From: Candidatus Pelagibacter sp. FZCC0015
Lineage (GTDB): Bacteria; Pseudomonadota; Alphaproteobacteria; Pelagibacterales; Pelagibacteraceae
DNA: 64,000 nucleotides
NCBI RefSeq assembly: GCF_007833635.1
Contig: NZ_CP031125.1
Location: 186,001-250,000, forward strand
Direction: 5' to 3'
Shown piece after piece: positions 48,112 to 57,094 of this stretch. Position numbers and translations under genes: made by a program. The notes beneath the pieces are model-generated. The model did no database searches and was not told where the DNA came from. It saw nothing but the letters and a program-made list of their open reading frames with translations. How positions within the stretch are numbered: position 1 is the stretch's first letter; each line of letters begins with the position of its first letter.

Positions 48112-49878
48112 TTATACTAAGGCTTTGCCTTTTCCTTTGATTTTATTTTCCTCTTGATCATTTGGACCCAAGATCATTTGGTTATGAGGTTTTCCAGATG
48201 GAATCATAGGAAAACAATTCTCGTTAGGATCCACATGACAATCAAATATAACTGGTCCATCAAAATCGATCATTTCTTGAATTTTATAATCAAGCTCATC
48301 TGGACTGTCTGCTTTAATTCCCTTGCAACCATATGCTTCTGCCATTTTCATAAAATCAGGTAATGCTTCAGAATAACTTTCAGAATAATTTTTTTCATGC
48401 AGTAATTCCTGCCATTGTCTTACCATTCCCATATATTGATTATTTAAAATAAATATTTTTATAGGAAGATTGTATTGAACTGCCGTAGACATTTCTTGCA
48501 TGGTCATTAAAACTGAAGCTTCTCCAGCAATATCAATTACTAATTTTTCAGGATGAGCAATTTGAACACCAACCGCTGCTGGCAATCCATACCCCATAGT
48601 TCCTAAGCCACCAGATGTCATCCATCTGTTTGGTTTATTAAATTTATAATGTTGAGCAGCCCACATTTGATGTTGCCCAACCTCGGTCGTAACATAAGTA
48701 TCTTTGTTCTTAGTTAATTCATAAAGTCTTTGAACGGCATGTTGAGGTTTTATACTTTCATTACTATTTACAAAATTAAGAGAGTTTTTTTCTCTCCATT
48801 TTTCGATTTGTTCCCACCACTTAGCTATATTTGATTTATTTGATTTGCTATGACCATTTTTTCTTTTAGCAATTGTCTTATTAATTTTACTGATAACACT
48901 CGTAACGTCTCCAACAATTGCAAGATCTACTTTGATAATTTTATTAATTGATGATGGATCTATATCAATATGAACCTTTTTTGAATTTGGTGAAAACTCA
49001 TCAATTTTTCCAGTAATACGATCATCAAACCTTGCACCAATGTTAATTAAAAGATCACAATCATGCATAGCATTATTTGCTTCATAAGTACCATGCATAC
49101 CAAGCATTCCTAAAAATTGATTATCATCTCCAGGGTAAGCACCTAATCCTTGAAGTGTAGAGGTTATAGGAAAACCAGTGAGCTCAACAAATTCTCTTAG
49201 AGCCTGACTTGCTTTTGGACCTGAGTTAATTACTCCTCCACCACTATAGATGATTGGTTTTTTTGATTTGCTTAATAAATTTACTAATTCATCAATTTGA
49301 TCTTGAGAAAATTTATTGTGGGATTTTCCATTTAATTTTTTTTCTTTGTTTGGTTTTTTGTATTTTGTTTTTGCAAACTGAATATCTTTTGGAATATCAA
49401 TTAAAACTGGTCCGGGTCTTCCAGTGGTTGCTACTCTGAAAGCCTCATGAATAACTTTTGAAAGGTCATTGATATCTTTCACTAACCAATTGTGTTTCGT
49501 ACAAGGTCTTGTGATTCCCGTGGTATCACATTCCTGAAAAGCATCTGTTCCAATTAAATGCGTTGGAACTTGACCGGAAATACAAACCAATGGGACAGAG
49601 TCCATATATGCATCAGTTAATGCTGTAACTACATTAGTAGCTCCAGGACCTGATGTAACTAAAACTACACCTGGTTTTCCTGATGATCTAGCATAACCTT
49701 CTGCTGCATGACCAGCGCCTTGCTCGTGTCTAACTAAAATATGTTTTATAGAAGGATGATTTTTTAATTCATCATAAATCGGTAACACTGCGCCACCTGG
49801 ATAACCAAAAATATGTTCTACCTTTTGGTCCTCAAGACACTTAAATACAATTTCTGCTCCAGTTAATAATTTTGGCAT
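48112..49878 (-). CDS. ilvB: Acetolactate synthase large (catalytic) subunit
   Basis: 588 residues. The thiamin diphosphate enzyme layout is complete: N-terminal domain with the catalytic glutamate in [13 protein letters not shown]...[11 protein letters not shown], a central FAD/DHS-like domain, and the C-terminal domain with the Mg/ThDP motif. That motif reads GEAS at 452-455, followed by the expected NNQYMGMV, so the normally invariant aspartate of GDxS is glutamate (E453, codon GAA at 48520-48522). The rest of the active site appears intact. It makes acetolactate. Confidence 0.94.
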   Translation of the reverse strand: MPKLLTGAEIVFKCLEDQKVEHIFGYPGGAVLPIYDELKNHPSIKHILVRHEQGAGHAAEGYARSSGKPGVVLVTSGPGATNVVTALTDAYMDSVPLVCISGQVPTHLIGTDAFQECDTTGITRPCTKHNWLVKDINDLSKVIHEAFRVATTGRPGPVLIDIPKDIQFAKTKYKKPNKEKKLNGKSHNKFSQDQIDELVNLLSKSKKPIIYSGGGVINSGPKASQALREFVELTGFPITSTLQGLGAYPGDDNQFLGMLGMHGTYEANNAMHDCDLLINIGARFDDRITGKIDEFSPNSKKVHIDIDPSSINKIIKVDLAIVGDVTSVISKINKTIAKRKNGHSKSNKSNIAKWWEQIEKWREKNSLNFVNSNESIKPQHAVQRLYELTKNKDTYVTTEVGQHQMWAAQHYKFNKPNRWMTSGGLGTMGYGLPAAVGVQIAHPEKLVIDIAGEASVLMTMQEMSTAVQYNLPIKIFILNNQYMGMVRQWQELLHEKNYSESYSEALPDFMKMAEAYGCKGIKADSPDELDYKIQEMIDFDGPVIFDCHVDPNENCFPMIPSGKPHNQMILGPNDQEENKIKGKGKALV

Positions 49879-49930
49879 TAGGCAATCTAGCTGAAGTTGT
49901 GCTCATTGGTCAAGTTTAAGAATGAAAATT

Positions 49931-50839
49931 TTAAATTTTTTTCAAAAATTTATTTATGTCTTGTGGCTTTAGTTTCATCCAGTTCATCATATTGCCTCTA
50001 GCCCAAGTGCTTTGTCTTTTGGCGTATTGTCTAGTTTTTATGGCTATTTTTTCTTTAGTATCATTCAAATCTTTTTCTTTTTTTAAATATTCTCTAATTT
50101 CATTAACTCCAATAGCCTTATTGGCAGTTTTATCTTTTTTAACCCTTAGCTTTATGAAATCTTTTACTTCCTTTATTGCTCCATTTTCTATCATCTCCCT
50201 TGTTCTTAAATTAATACGCTCAATTAGTTCTTGTCTAGGATAATCAATATAAACTTTAAAGAAATCATCTTCTACGAAGTTTGATTTTGTACTCTTAAAC
50301 CATTCATGTAGAGATTTTTTTGTAAACTTTTTTACTTCATAAGCTCTAATAGATCTTTGTGTGTCTGTAGGGTTTATTTTTCCTATTGAAGATGGATCTA
50401 ATTTTAATAATTTTTCATAAAACTTCTTTTGTCCAAGTTTTTTTTGTAAATCTCTAATTTGAGTTCTTAATTTTAATGAGATATTTGGTATTTGAACTAA
50501 ACCATCAGTTAAAGCTTTAAAGTATAGACCTGTACCTCCAACAAGAATTGGGGTTTTTTTTCTTTTTTGAACTTCACTAATTTTTTTAATTACTAACTTA
50601 AGCCAATCACCTGTAGAGAAGTTTTTTGTAACATTATGAAAACCATACAAATGATGTATTATTTTCTGGTATTTTTTTGGATCTGGTCTAGCTGATAAAA
50701 TTTTAAGTTGTTTATATACTTGCATGCTATCTGCATTAATAATCTCTCCATTAACTTTTTTTGCAAACTTAATTGCAAAACTTGATTTTCCTGAAGCTGT
50801 TGGACCTGAGATTAATATAATCTTGGATTTTAGATCCAT
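49931..50839 (-). CDS. miaA: tRNA dimethylallyltransferase
   Basis: 302 residues. The P-loop GPTASGKS (12-19), NADSMQVYKQL (around 35-45), LVGGTGLYFKAL and RQYAKRQSTWARG (near the end) identify MiaA. It adds dimethylallyl to A37 of tRNAs that read UNN codons. It is two bases from the protease gene upstream. In many proteobacteria miaA also lies near hfl genes, consistent with this neighbourhood. Confidence 0.94.
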   Translation of the reverse strand: MDLKSKIILISGPTASGKSSFAIKFAKKVNGEIINADSMQVYKQLKILSARPDPKKYQKIIHHLYGFHNVTKNFSTGDWLKLVIKKISEVQKRKKTPILVGGTGLYFKALTDGLVQIPNISLKLRTQIRDLQKKLGQKKFYEKLLKLDPSSIGKINPTDTQRSIRAYEVKKFTKKSLHEWFKSTKSNFVEDDFFKVYIDYPRQELIERINLRTREMIENGAIKEVKDFIKLRVKKDKTANKAIGVNEIREYLKKEKDLNDTKEKIAIKTRQYAKRQSTWARGNMMNWMKLKPQDINKFLKKI

Positions 50840-50841
50840 GA

Positions 50842-52257
50842 TCAGTCTAACTTAACACCGATGTATCTTCGTTGGTTTTGGTTGTTATAGATAGCAAGTA
50901 AAACTGTTTTCTGATTTGAATTAAGAACTTCTTTAGTAATATCTCTTAAATCATCTGCAGATTTAATTTTTTTCTTCTGAGCTTCAATAATAACACTATT
51001 AAGTTCTATTGAATTTGCTATGGGACTATTGTTTGCAATTTTAGTAATAACAACCCCTGTTGTTTGATTTGGTAATTTTCTGTTTTTTATATCTTCTTTA
51101 GTTAATGGTCTTACTGCAATTCTTAAACTTTCAATTATTTCCTCATTATTCTGTTTTTGAGTTTCTTGATTTTTACTTATTTTAAAATCATCTGAAGTTT
51201 CTAATCTTCCTAAAATAACATTTTTAATAATTTCTTTTTTGTCTCTCCAAACTTTAACTTCAACTTTTTTTCCAACTTCTGTACGTGCTACAATAGCTGG
51301 AAGTTCTTTCATTTGATTTATTTTTTCTCCATTAAATTCTAAAATAATATCACCAGCTTGTATTCCTGCTTTTTCTGAAGGACTATTTTCTGCAACACTA
51401 GCAACCAATGCCCCTCTTGCTTTATCTAATTTTTCAACTTCAGCAATTTCATTTGTAACATCTTGAATTCTAACGCCCAACCAACCTCTTTTTGTTTCAC
51501 CAAATTCGATTAATTGTTTAATTACAATTTGAGCACTGTTAGATGGTATGGAAAATCCAATTCCAATAGAACCATTACGTCCAAGAATTGCTGTATTAAT
51601 TCCAATTACATTTCCTTCCATATCAAACAAAGGTCCACCAGAATTTCCAGAATTTATAGATGCATCAGTTTGTATAAAATCTTCATATCTTGATAAACCA
51701 ATTGATCTATTTCTTGCTGAAATAATTCCAGCAGTAACAGTTCCACCTAAACCAAAGGGATTTCCAATTGCTAAAACCCAATCTCCAATTCTTGCTTTAT
51801 CAGAGTCACCAAATGCGACTGGAATAAATTTTTCATCTGTTTCTAATTGTAAAACTGCAATATCCATAAGTGGGTCAGCACCAAGAACTTTTGCTTTAAA
51901 TTCTTGGTCACCATTTACCCTAACAATAATGTCGTCAGCATCTTGGATAACGTGATTATTTGTAACTACAATACCTTTCTCGTCAATTATAAACCCTGAA
52001 CCTAAAGCAGCTGATTGTCTTTCCTGAGGCGTTCCAAATTCTTTAAACATATCCTCAAAAGGAGATCCTGGAGGAAATTGAAAAGGAAAAGGATTAGTAT
52101 TGGTTACGACGGTTGTTGTTGTAGAAATATTCACTACAGATGGCATTAATTTTTCTGCAAGATCTGCGAATGAAGCAGGAACTGGTTTAGAGTTTACATT
52201 TAAAGAAAAGCTAAATGATATAACCAGGGTTAAGAATATAAGTTTAATCTTATTCAT
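50842..52257 (-). CDS. degP: Periplasmic serine protease, DegP/DegQ (HtrA/Do) family
   Basis: 471 residues with a signal peptide (about 1-23). Catalytic triad: H102 (TNNHVI), D132 (PLMDIAV) and S206 (NSGNSGGPL). Two PDZ domains follow (about 260-350, with GWLGVRIQDV, and about 375-471). It degrades or refolds damaged envelope proteins. The gene order hflK-hflC-DUF2065-degP is common in alphaproteobacteria and links membrane protein quality control with periplasmic proteolysis. DegP or DegQ cannot be decided from sequence. Confidence 0.93.
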   Translation of the reverse strand: MNKIKLIFLTLVISFSFSLNVNSKPVPASFADLAEKLMPSVVNISTTTTVVTNTNPFPFQFPPGSPFEDMFKEFGTPQERQSAALGSGFIIDEKGIVVTNNHVIQDADDIIVRVNGDQEFKAKVLGADPLMDIAVLQLETDEKFIPVAFGDSDKARIGDWVLAIGNPFGLGGTVTAGIISARNRSIGLSRYEDFIQTDASINSGNSGGPLFDMEGNVIGINTAILGRNGSIGIGFSIPSNSAQIVIKQLIEFGETKRGWLGVRIQDVTNEIAEVEKLDKARGALVASVAENSPSEKAGIQAGDIILEFNGEKINQMKELPAIVARTEVGKKVEVKVWRDKKEIIKNVILGRLETSDDFKISKNQETQKQNNEEIIESLRIAVRPLTKEDIKNRKLPNQTTGVVITKIANNSPIANSIELNSVIIEAQKKKIKSADDLRDITKEVLNSNQKTVLLAIYNNQNQRRYIGVKLD

Positions 52258-52258
52258 A

Positions 52259-52444
52259 TTAGCTCTTAATGTAATAAATAATTATAAAACCTATTACAGC
52301 AAAAATAAGTCCACCTGATCTAAGCTGACTATCTTTAACAAGTTCTAATTTTTTCAACATACTTTTCATTTTTGCTGGAAATAAGGCGTACAAAATTCCC
52401 TCAATAAATAAGAAAAGACCAAAAGCTATAACTAGCTCACGCAT
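52259..52444 (-). CDS. DUF2065 family small membrane protein
   Basis: 61 residues with two hydrophobic segments (about 4-24 and 44-60) and the family pattern GLFLFIEGILYALFP...LRSGGLIFAVIGFI. Members are regularly encoded next to hflC and degP, as here, with gaps of only 1 and 7 bp. A role as a small accessory of the HflKC/FtsH membrane complex is a context-based inference; no function is established. Confidence 0.85.
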   Translation of the reverse strand: MRELVIAFGLFLFIEGILYALFPAKMKSMLKKLELVKDSQLRSGGLIFAVIGFIIIYYIKS

Positions 52445-52451
52445 TTTAGAA

Positions 52452-53324
52452 TTATTGCTGGATTTCAGGTTTTATATTTCCAAAAAATTTAAAAAATTCA
52501 CTATCAGGTGATAAAATTAAAGAAGTTTCACCACCAATAAGAGCTTTTTCATATGCTTGCATGGCTCTGTAGAAAGCAAAAAATTCTGGATCTTGACCAA
52601 AGGCTTCGGCAAATATTTTATTTCTTTCTCCATCACCTTCCCCTTTCATTATCTCAGATTGCTTTTGAGCATCTGCTAAGATTACAGTAACTTCTTTGTC
52701 TGCAGTTGATGTAATTGTAACTGCCATCTCTGCACCTTTTGCTCTAAATTCTTTTGCTTCTCTCTCCCTTTCAGTCTGCATTCTTCTATAAATCGCATCA
52801 CTGTTTGCCTGAGGAAGATCTGCTCTTTTAATCCTAACATCAACAATATTAATTCCAAAGTTTTGTGCTTCGTTATTAACACCTTCTTTAATTAAAGCCA
52901 TTTGCTTAGATCTATCTTTAGATAATAATGTTTGTAATTCCTCTTGACCTAATACATTTCTAATTCTTGAATTTATAATTGTCGATAATCTTGATCTCGC
53001 AACTCTTTCATTTCCAACTGAAATATAAAACTTCAGTGGATCAACGATTTGAAATCTTGCAAATGCATCAACAATTAAACGTTTTTGATCTGACGCAATA
53101 ACCTCTTCAGGTGGAGCATCTAAATTTAGAATTCTTTTATCTAAATAAACAACGTTTTGAATAAATGGAATTTTAAAGTTTAATCCTGGCTTCATTATAA
53201 TTCTTTTTGGATCACCAAATTGAAGAATAATTGCTTGATTAACCTCTTTAACTATAATTACTGATAAAAAAGCTACAACTCCGATTGCAACTAATAAACC
53301 AACTAATATTTTTCCAGCTTTCAT
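52452..53324 (-). CDS. hflC: Membrane protease modulator HflC
   Basis: 290 residues: an N-terminal membrane anchor (about 6-27) followed by the SPFH/band-7 domain with VNQAIILQFGDPKRIIMKPG and a helical tail (LADAQKQSEIMKGEGDGERN). With HflK it forms a large periplasmic cage around FtsH and moderates membrane protein degradation. It lies one base from hflK. Confidence 0.94.
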   Translation of the reverse strand: MKAGKILVGLLVAIGVVAFLSVIIVKEVNQAIILQFGDPKRIIMKPGLNFKIPFIQNVVYLDKRILNLDAPPEEVIASDQKRLIVDAFARFQIVDPLKFYISVGNERVARSRLSTIINSRIRNVLGQEELQTLLSKDRSKQMALIKEGVNNEAQNFGINIVDVRIKRADLPQANSDAIYRRMQTEREREAKEFRAKGAEMAVTITSTADKEVTVILADAQKQSEIMKGEGDGERNKIFAEAFGQDPEFFAFYRAMQAYEKALIGGETSLILSPDSEFFKFFGNIKPEIQQ

Positions 53325-53325
53325 T

Positions 53326-54426
53326 TTAATTTGTCGCCTTCTTTTTTAACTCAGGCAAAGGTAAGTATGGAACTACACCTGAACCTGCATTTTTTTCAAT
53401 AATTACTTTATCAATATCTGCTAAAACTTTTTCCATAGTTTCTAAATACATTCTCTCTTGAGTAACTGCTTTTGCATTTTTATACTCATTGTAGATAGCT
53501 ATAAATCTGCTTGCTTCACCCTCTGCTTTTGCTACAACTTCTTTTTTATATGCTTCAGCTGCCTGTAAAATTTTTTGCGCTTCCCCTCGTGCTCTAGGAA
53601 TAACATCATTTGCATAAGCTTCAGCCTCATTTTTAGATCTTTCCATATCTGCTCTTGCAGCTTGTACATCTCTAAACGCGTCAATTACTTGATCAGGTGG
53701 GTCAGCCTTTTGAGTTTGAACTTGTGTAATTTGAATTCCACTTTCGTAATCGTCTAAAATACTCTGAATTATGTTTTGAGTCTCAACCTCAATTTTAGAT
53801 CTACCTTCAGTTAAAATTGGCTGAATATCACTCTTTGCTATCACTTCTCTCATTGCAGTTTCAGCAGCTGCTTTAACTGTGCCTTCTGGATCTTGAATTT
53901 TAAATAAAAAATTACCAGCATCTTTGATTACCCAGAATACCGAAAAATCTATATTAACTATATTTTCATCTCCCGTTAACATTAAGCTTTCCTGTGGAAC
54001 ATCAGCAACACCACCACCTGTAGAAAAACCACTGTCTCTCTCAGATCTAAATCCTATATCCATTCTATTAACCTTAGTGACTTTCGGTGTTTGAACAGTT
54101 TCAACGGGAAAAGGTATATGATAATTCAAACCAGGCTGTGTAGTTTTTACAAACTTACCAAATCTTAATACAACGCCTTGTTCATCGGGTAATACTCTAT
54201 AAAGTCCACTCGCTAACCATACAAAAACTAAAACTAACAAAATTAGACTTATTGATTTTCCTCCTGAAGTTTTTCCACCGGGTAAAAATCTTTTGATTTT
54301 ATCTTGAAGATCTCTAATTAATTCGTCGACATTCGGTGGTGTAGGACCTCTACCTGATCCATTGCCACTTCCACCTCCACCAGGAGGTGCTCCCCAAGGA
54401 CTTTGGCCTTTAAAATCGTCTGACAT
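53326..54426 (-). CDS. hflK: Membrane protease modulator HflK
   Basis: 366 residues. A glycine- and proline-rich cytoplasmic N-terminus (SPWGAPPGGGGSGNGSGRGP, about 9-28) typical of HflK, one membrane segment (about 60-80), an SPFH domain (LPDEQGVVLRFGKF onwards) and a coiled-coil tail (about 260-330). Partner of HflC. Its ATG at 54426 directly abuts a possible ATG of the divergent mrp gene, which leaves very little DNA for two promoters. Confidence 0.94.
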   Translation of the reverse strand: MSDDFKGQSPWGAPPGGGGSGNGSGRGPTPPNVDELIRDLQDKIKRFLPGGKTSGGKSISLILLVLVFVWLASGLYRVLPDEQGVVLRFGKFVKTTQPGLNYHIPFPVETVQTPKVTKVNRMDIGFRSERDSGFSTGGGVADVPQESLMLTGDENIVNIDFSVFWVIKDAGNFLFKIQDPEGTVKAAAETAMREVIAKSDIQPILTEGRSKIEVETQNIIQSILDDYESGIQITQVQTQKADPPDQVIDAFRDVQAARADMERSKNEAEAYANDVIPRARGEAQKILQAAEAYKKEVVAKAEGEASRFIAIYNEYKNAKAVTQERMYLETMEKVLADIDKVIIEKNAGSGVVPYLPLPELKKKATN

Positions 54427-55302
54427 ATGTCAACTTATATAGTGTCTTTAATGCAAAAAACAAGTAATGATACTTTTATGAGTGATAAAAAACCTGAACT
54501 TAGTGCCGCAATGAAAAGTAAGCTAGAGCCTAAAAAATTCACTAAAAATCCAATCCTTGGAACTAAATTTACTATAGCCATCTCTAGTGCAAAAGGAGGT
54601 GTTGGAAAATCTACTTTTGCAACGAATCTTGCTTTGGCGTTAAAGAAAGTTGGATGCAAAGTTGGTCTTTTGGATGCAGATATTTATGGTCCATCAATTC
54701 CTAAAATGTTTGATATTAATGAAAAACCAAAAAGTGATGGTCAAAAATTAGATCCAGTTACAAAATATGACATTCAGTGTATGTCGATTGGTTTTTTAGC
54801 TGATCAACAAACACCAATGATATGGCGTGGGCCCATGGTGACAAGTGCAATCAAAACTTTTACTCAGAAAGTAAATTGGAAAGATTTAGATTTTATTATC
54901 GTTGATATGCCTCCAGGAACTGGTGATACTCAACTTACATTTTCTCAAGAAATAAAAATGGATGGTGCAATAATTGTAAGTACACCTCAAGAAGTAGCTC
55001 TTTTAGATGTCAAAAGAGGAATTAAAATGTTTGATAAACTTGGAGTTAAGATTTTGGGTTTAGTTGATAACATGAGCTTTTTCATAGGAGATGATGGAAA
55101 AAAATATAAAATTTTTGGAGAAGGTGGAGTTAAGAAAACTGCAGAGGAATTTCAAAAAGAATTTTTAGGTGAAATTCCAATTAATCCTGAAGTGGGTAAA
55201 ACTGGTGATGAAGGAAAGCCAATTGTGGAAACTAACCCTGAGCATGAAATTTCTAAAATATATTTAAATTTTGCTGAAAAAATTAAATCAACTTATCTTT
55301 AA
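54427..55302 (+). CDS. mrp: Mrp/NBP35-family Fe-S cluster carrier ATPase (ParA-like P-loop)
   Basis: 291 residues if started at 54427; an ATG at 54478 (MSDKKPEL) is a good alternative that would free 51 bp for divergent promoters. The deviant Walker A KGGVGKST (about 57-64), DADIYGPS and [12 protein letters not shown] identify the family. The C-terminal CxxC pair that binds the cluster in many members is replaced by [14 protein letters not shown], as in other alphaproteobacterial Mrp proteins. The usual N-terminal DUF59 domain is absent. The 3' end overlaps convergent thyX by 20 bp. Confidence 0.88.
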   Translation: MSTYIVSLMQKTSNDTFMSDKKPELSAAMKSKLEPKKFTKNPILGTKFTIAISSAKGGVGKSTFATNLALALKKVGCKVGLLDADIYGPSIPKMFDINEKPKSDGQKLDPVTKYDIQCMSIGFLADQQTPMIWRGPMVTSAIKTFTQKVNWKDLDFIIVDMPPGTGDTQLTFSQEIKMDGAIIVSTPQEVALLDVKRGIKMFDKLGVKILGLVDNMSFFIGDDGKKYKIFGEGGVKKTAEEFQKEFLGEIPINPEVGKTGDEGKPIVETNPEHEISKIYLNFAEKIKSTYL

Positions 55303-56230
55303 GATCAAAAGCAGTCATTAATTCATTCCACTCTCTTTTAGACAATCCAGAACTTTTAACGTCTACAGTTTCACTTTTAATAAGTTTTTGAATTATAACT
55401 TTTCCTTTTGCAGAAACTTCTGTGCCTCCTACTCTATAATCCATAAATGCATCATAAGTTATAGGAACCCATTTTTTTACAGTATCCAGCATTATATCAG
55501 CGTAAACTCTAATTTCATATTGAGCGTGACTATCAGCTCTTAATCTTAAAAAATTCATTAAATTTAATAAATCAGTTTTCCAATACCATTGAGTATAAGT
55601 ATTTAGTGTTAAATTCATTCTTGCAAGTTCTCTCGCTAGACCTTTTTTATTTTCATCAATAGTTGATCCATCAAATCTTTCATTAAGCATAGTCTCATAG
55701 TTATCATAAGTTCTCTCTGCATCACTTTTTAGAAGTTCTAAAACTTCCTCTGCCTGTTTTCCTTCCAAGACATCTCCTCTACCCTGTCTGTTACTAGTTG
55801 ATTGAGCGGCTAAATTTTCTTGTGATGGCAAATAAAATTCTTTATCCAAAATTGAATACCTTGCAGAATATTCATTTACATTTGCCGTTCTATGTCTAAT
55901 CCATTGTCTTGCAATAAATATTGGAAGCTTTACATGATATTTTATTTCGCACATTTCAAATGGCGTACTGTGCCAATGTCTCATCAAATATTTAATTAAA
56001 CCTTTGTCAGTTGAAACTTGTTTTGTTCCTTTTCCATATGACACTCTAGCTGATTGAACTATGGATGTATCATCGCCCATATAATCAACAACTCTTACAA
56101 AACCATGATCTAAAGCTGGAATTGCCTCATAAAGAATTTTTTCAAGCTCAGGAGCAGTAACTCTTTTTGTTTGATTGCTTTGAGATTGTTGGTTTTTTAT
56201 TTCTTCTTGCTGTTCTTTAGTTAATTTCAT
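55283..56230 (-). CDS. thyX: Flavin-dependent thymidylate synthase ThyX
   Basis: 315 residues from the ATG at 56230 ([10 protein letters not shown]). A longer reading up to 56353 is open but its first 41 residues are antisense to the tmRNA gene and are not protein-like for the family. The ThyX signature [15 protein letters not shown] is present, as is the C-terminal [15 protein letters not shown]. It makes dTMP using FAD and methylene-tetrahydrofolate, in place of ThyA. It stands convergent to mrp. Confidence 0.93.
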   Translation of the reverse strand: MKLTKEQQEEIKNQQSQSNQTKRVTAPELEKILYEAIPALDHGFVRVVDYMGDDTSIVQSARVSYGKGTKQVSTDKGLIKYLMRHWHSTPFEMCEIKYHVKLPIFIARQWIRHRTANVNEYSARYSILDKEFYLPSQENLAAQSTSNRQGRGDVLEGKQAEEVLELLKSDAERTYDNYETMLNERFDGSTIDENKKGLARELARMNLTLNTYTQWYWKTDLLNLMNFLRLRADSHAQYEIRVYADIMLDTVKKWVPITYDAFMDYRVGGTEVSAKGKVIIQKLIKSETVDVKSSGLSKREWNELMTAFDLKDKLI

Positions 56231-56238
56231 GATTGTTA

Positions 56239-56266
56239 TTGAATCTGTTGTAATTACTTTTATATT
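56239..56266 (+). promoter_or_regulatory. Candidate promoter of the tmRNA gene
   Basis: TTGAAT (56239-56244) and TATATT (56261-56266) are spaced by 16 bp, which would start transcription near 56273, just before the acceptor part of the tmRNA. It overlaps the upstream region of the divergent thyX. The hexamers are imperfect, so confidence is limited. Confidence 0.4.
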
Positions 56267-56284
56267 AATAATGTTGGTTTTCCA

Positions 56285-56532
56285 ACTACGACGATAAACG
56301 AATTTCGTAATAACCATTGCGGACGTGGGGGCAGTACCCACCACCTCCACCATTACAACTTATGGGGGTGAACTAGATTCGACGGGTGACTAAAGGCTAT
56401 TCTTTCGTTCGGGATTGTTCCACCGTAACGGGCTAATTTATAATTGCTAACGAAAGTTACGCACTTGCTGCCTAATTAACTTAGTTAATTAAGCAAACGG
56501 GGTTTTGGGGCACCTGGCAACAGAACGCCCCC
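56285..56532 (+). ncRNA. ssrA: Circularly permuted two-piece tmRNA (alphaproteobacterial type)
   Basis: The acceptor part comes first. The T arm is GTGGG (56325-56329), a 7-nt loop and CCCAC (56337-56341), then CACCTCC, discriminator A and CCA (ending 56352). After an 11-nt spacer the 5' acceptor strand GGGGGTG begins at 56364 and pairs fully with CACCTCC (one G-U). The conserved AACTAGATTCGACGGG follows. AACGAA/TTCGTT and AATAACC/GGCTATT can form the long helix joining the two pieces. A tag frame ANESYALAA ends in TAA, and the conserved 3' pseudoknot GGCAACAGAACGCCCC closes the coding piece. The 5' boundary is approximate. Confidence 0.93.
56446..56475 (+). other. tmRNA tag-peptide reading frame (ANESYALAA, stop TAA)
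   Basis: GCT AAC GAA AGT TAC GCA CTT GCT GCC TAA encodes a nine-residue tag ending in ALAA, the degradation signal recognised by ClpXP-type proteases. It lies between the 5' helix region and the hairpin TTAATTAA-cttag-TTAATTAA. The resume codon is taken as GCT, as in other tmRNAs. Confidence 0.88.
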
Positions 56533-56537
56533 TTAAA

Positions 56538-56753
56538 ATGACAAAAAAAGATTTATCAGAACCTAATTTTATCTGTCTAAGTTGTGAAATGTCATTAAAG
56601 ATACTTTGTGGAAAATGTAACACAAAACTAATTTACGATACCGCGATAAAAACAGGTGGCAGAAGTATTGAGGGAGCACTTTGTCCAAAACATAGAAATT
56701 GGATTAAAATTCCCGTTTGCGAAAAATGTGATAAAGAAATGACACCGTATTAA
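56538..56753 (+). CDS. Small zinc-ribbon-like protein, unknown function
   Basis: 71 residues from the ATG at 56538, six bases after the tmRNA end; an upstream in-frame start would read through the tmRNA and is rejected. Four metal-binding pairs are visible: C13/C16, C24/C27, C49/H52 (CPKH) and C61/C64 (CEKC), enough for two zinc ribbons. The rest is basic and hydrophilic. I do not recognise the family. The gene lies between the tmRNA pseudoknot and its partial copy at 57074, so it may be cargo of a former mobile element, or a resident gene. Confidence 0.6.
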   Translation: MTKKDLSEPNFICLSCEMSLKILCGKCNTKLIYDTAIKTGGRSIEGALCPKHRNWIKIPVCEKCDKEMTPY

Positions 56754-56770
56754 TTAATGAAAAAGTCTGT

Positions 56771-56947
56771 TTAAAATCTATTTCTGTTTTTTTTCTTCTC
56801 TTTTCTCCACAGAATAAAAAATAAAAGAATTAATCCTGGTTGTAAAATTACAAAAATAACAATATTTGCCAAGTTGTAACCCATACCAGTAACTGTTCCG
56901 ATATATTGAAGGACTCCAACACACCACCAAAAAAATTGATCAATCAT
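56771..56947 (-). CDS. Small membrane protein, unknown function
   Basis: 58 residues from the ATG at 56947; a TTG five codons earlier is the longer option. One or two hydrophobic segments (WWCVGVLQYIGTVTGMGYNL and ANIVIFVILQPGLILLFFIL) are followed by a strongly basic tail (WRKEKKKNRNRF), which predicts a cytoplasmic C-terminus. It is tail-to-tail with the zinc-ribbon gene, with 17 bp between them. No clear ribosome binding site. I cannot assign a family, but composition and topology look like a real protein. Confidence 0.55.
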   Translation of the reverse strand: MIDQFFWWCVGVLQYIGTVTGMGYNLANIVIFVILQPGLILLFFILWRKEKKKNRNRF

Positions 56948-56965
56948 TTGACAAGTATACAATTT

Positions 56966-57032
56966 TCAACGAAGTTAAAAAGCAATTCGTGGACAAAACA
57001 ATTGAAACTGTCAACGAAGTTTTCAACGAAGT
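56966..57032. repeat. Three copies of the direct repeat TCAACGAAGT
   Basis: TCAACGAAGT occurs at 56966-56975, 57011-57020 and 57023-57032. Copies 2 and 3 are only two bases apart (12-bp period), and copy 1 is 45 bp away. They lie in the 221-bp intergenic stretch before the deacetylase gene. They could be binding sites for a regulator or element-encoded protein, or the remains of a tandem duplication. Confidence 0.7.
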
Positions 57033-57073
57033 AATTTGATTAAGTGAGCAAATATGCTATTTTCTAATCTATT

Positions 57074-57093
57074 GCCGGGCAACAGAATGCCCC
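57074..57093 (+). repeat. Partial copy of the tmRNA 3' pseudoknot motif (possible attachment-site remnant)
   Basis: GGCAACAGAATGCCCC at 57078-57093 equals the tmRNA 3' motif at 56516-56531 in 15 of 16 positions, 562 bp away in the same orientation. tmRNA genes are well-known integration sites, and integration duplicates the 3' end of the target. No integrase gene is visible, so only a scar would remain. Confidence 0.55.
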
Positions 57094-57094
57094 T

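Noticed and set aside
51548..51955. 135-residue frame antisense to the DegP-like protease gene
   Set aside because: Proline/isoleucine-rich shadow of the protease codons; the protease has all catalytic motifs.
56231..56353. 41-residue N-terminal extension of ThyX
   Set aside because: It is the antisense of the tmRNA acceptor part and does not resemble ThyX; the ATG at 56230 starts the typical protein.
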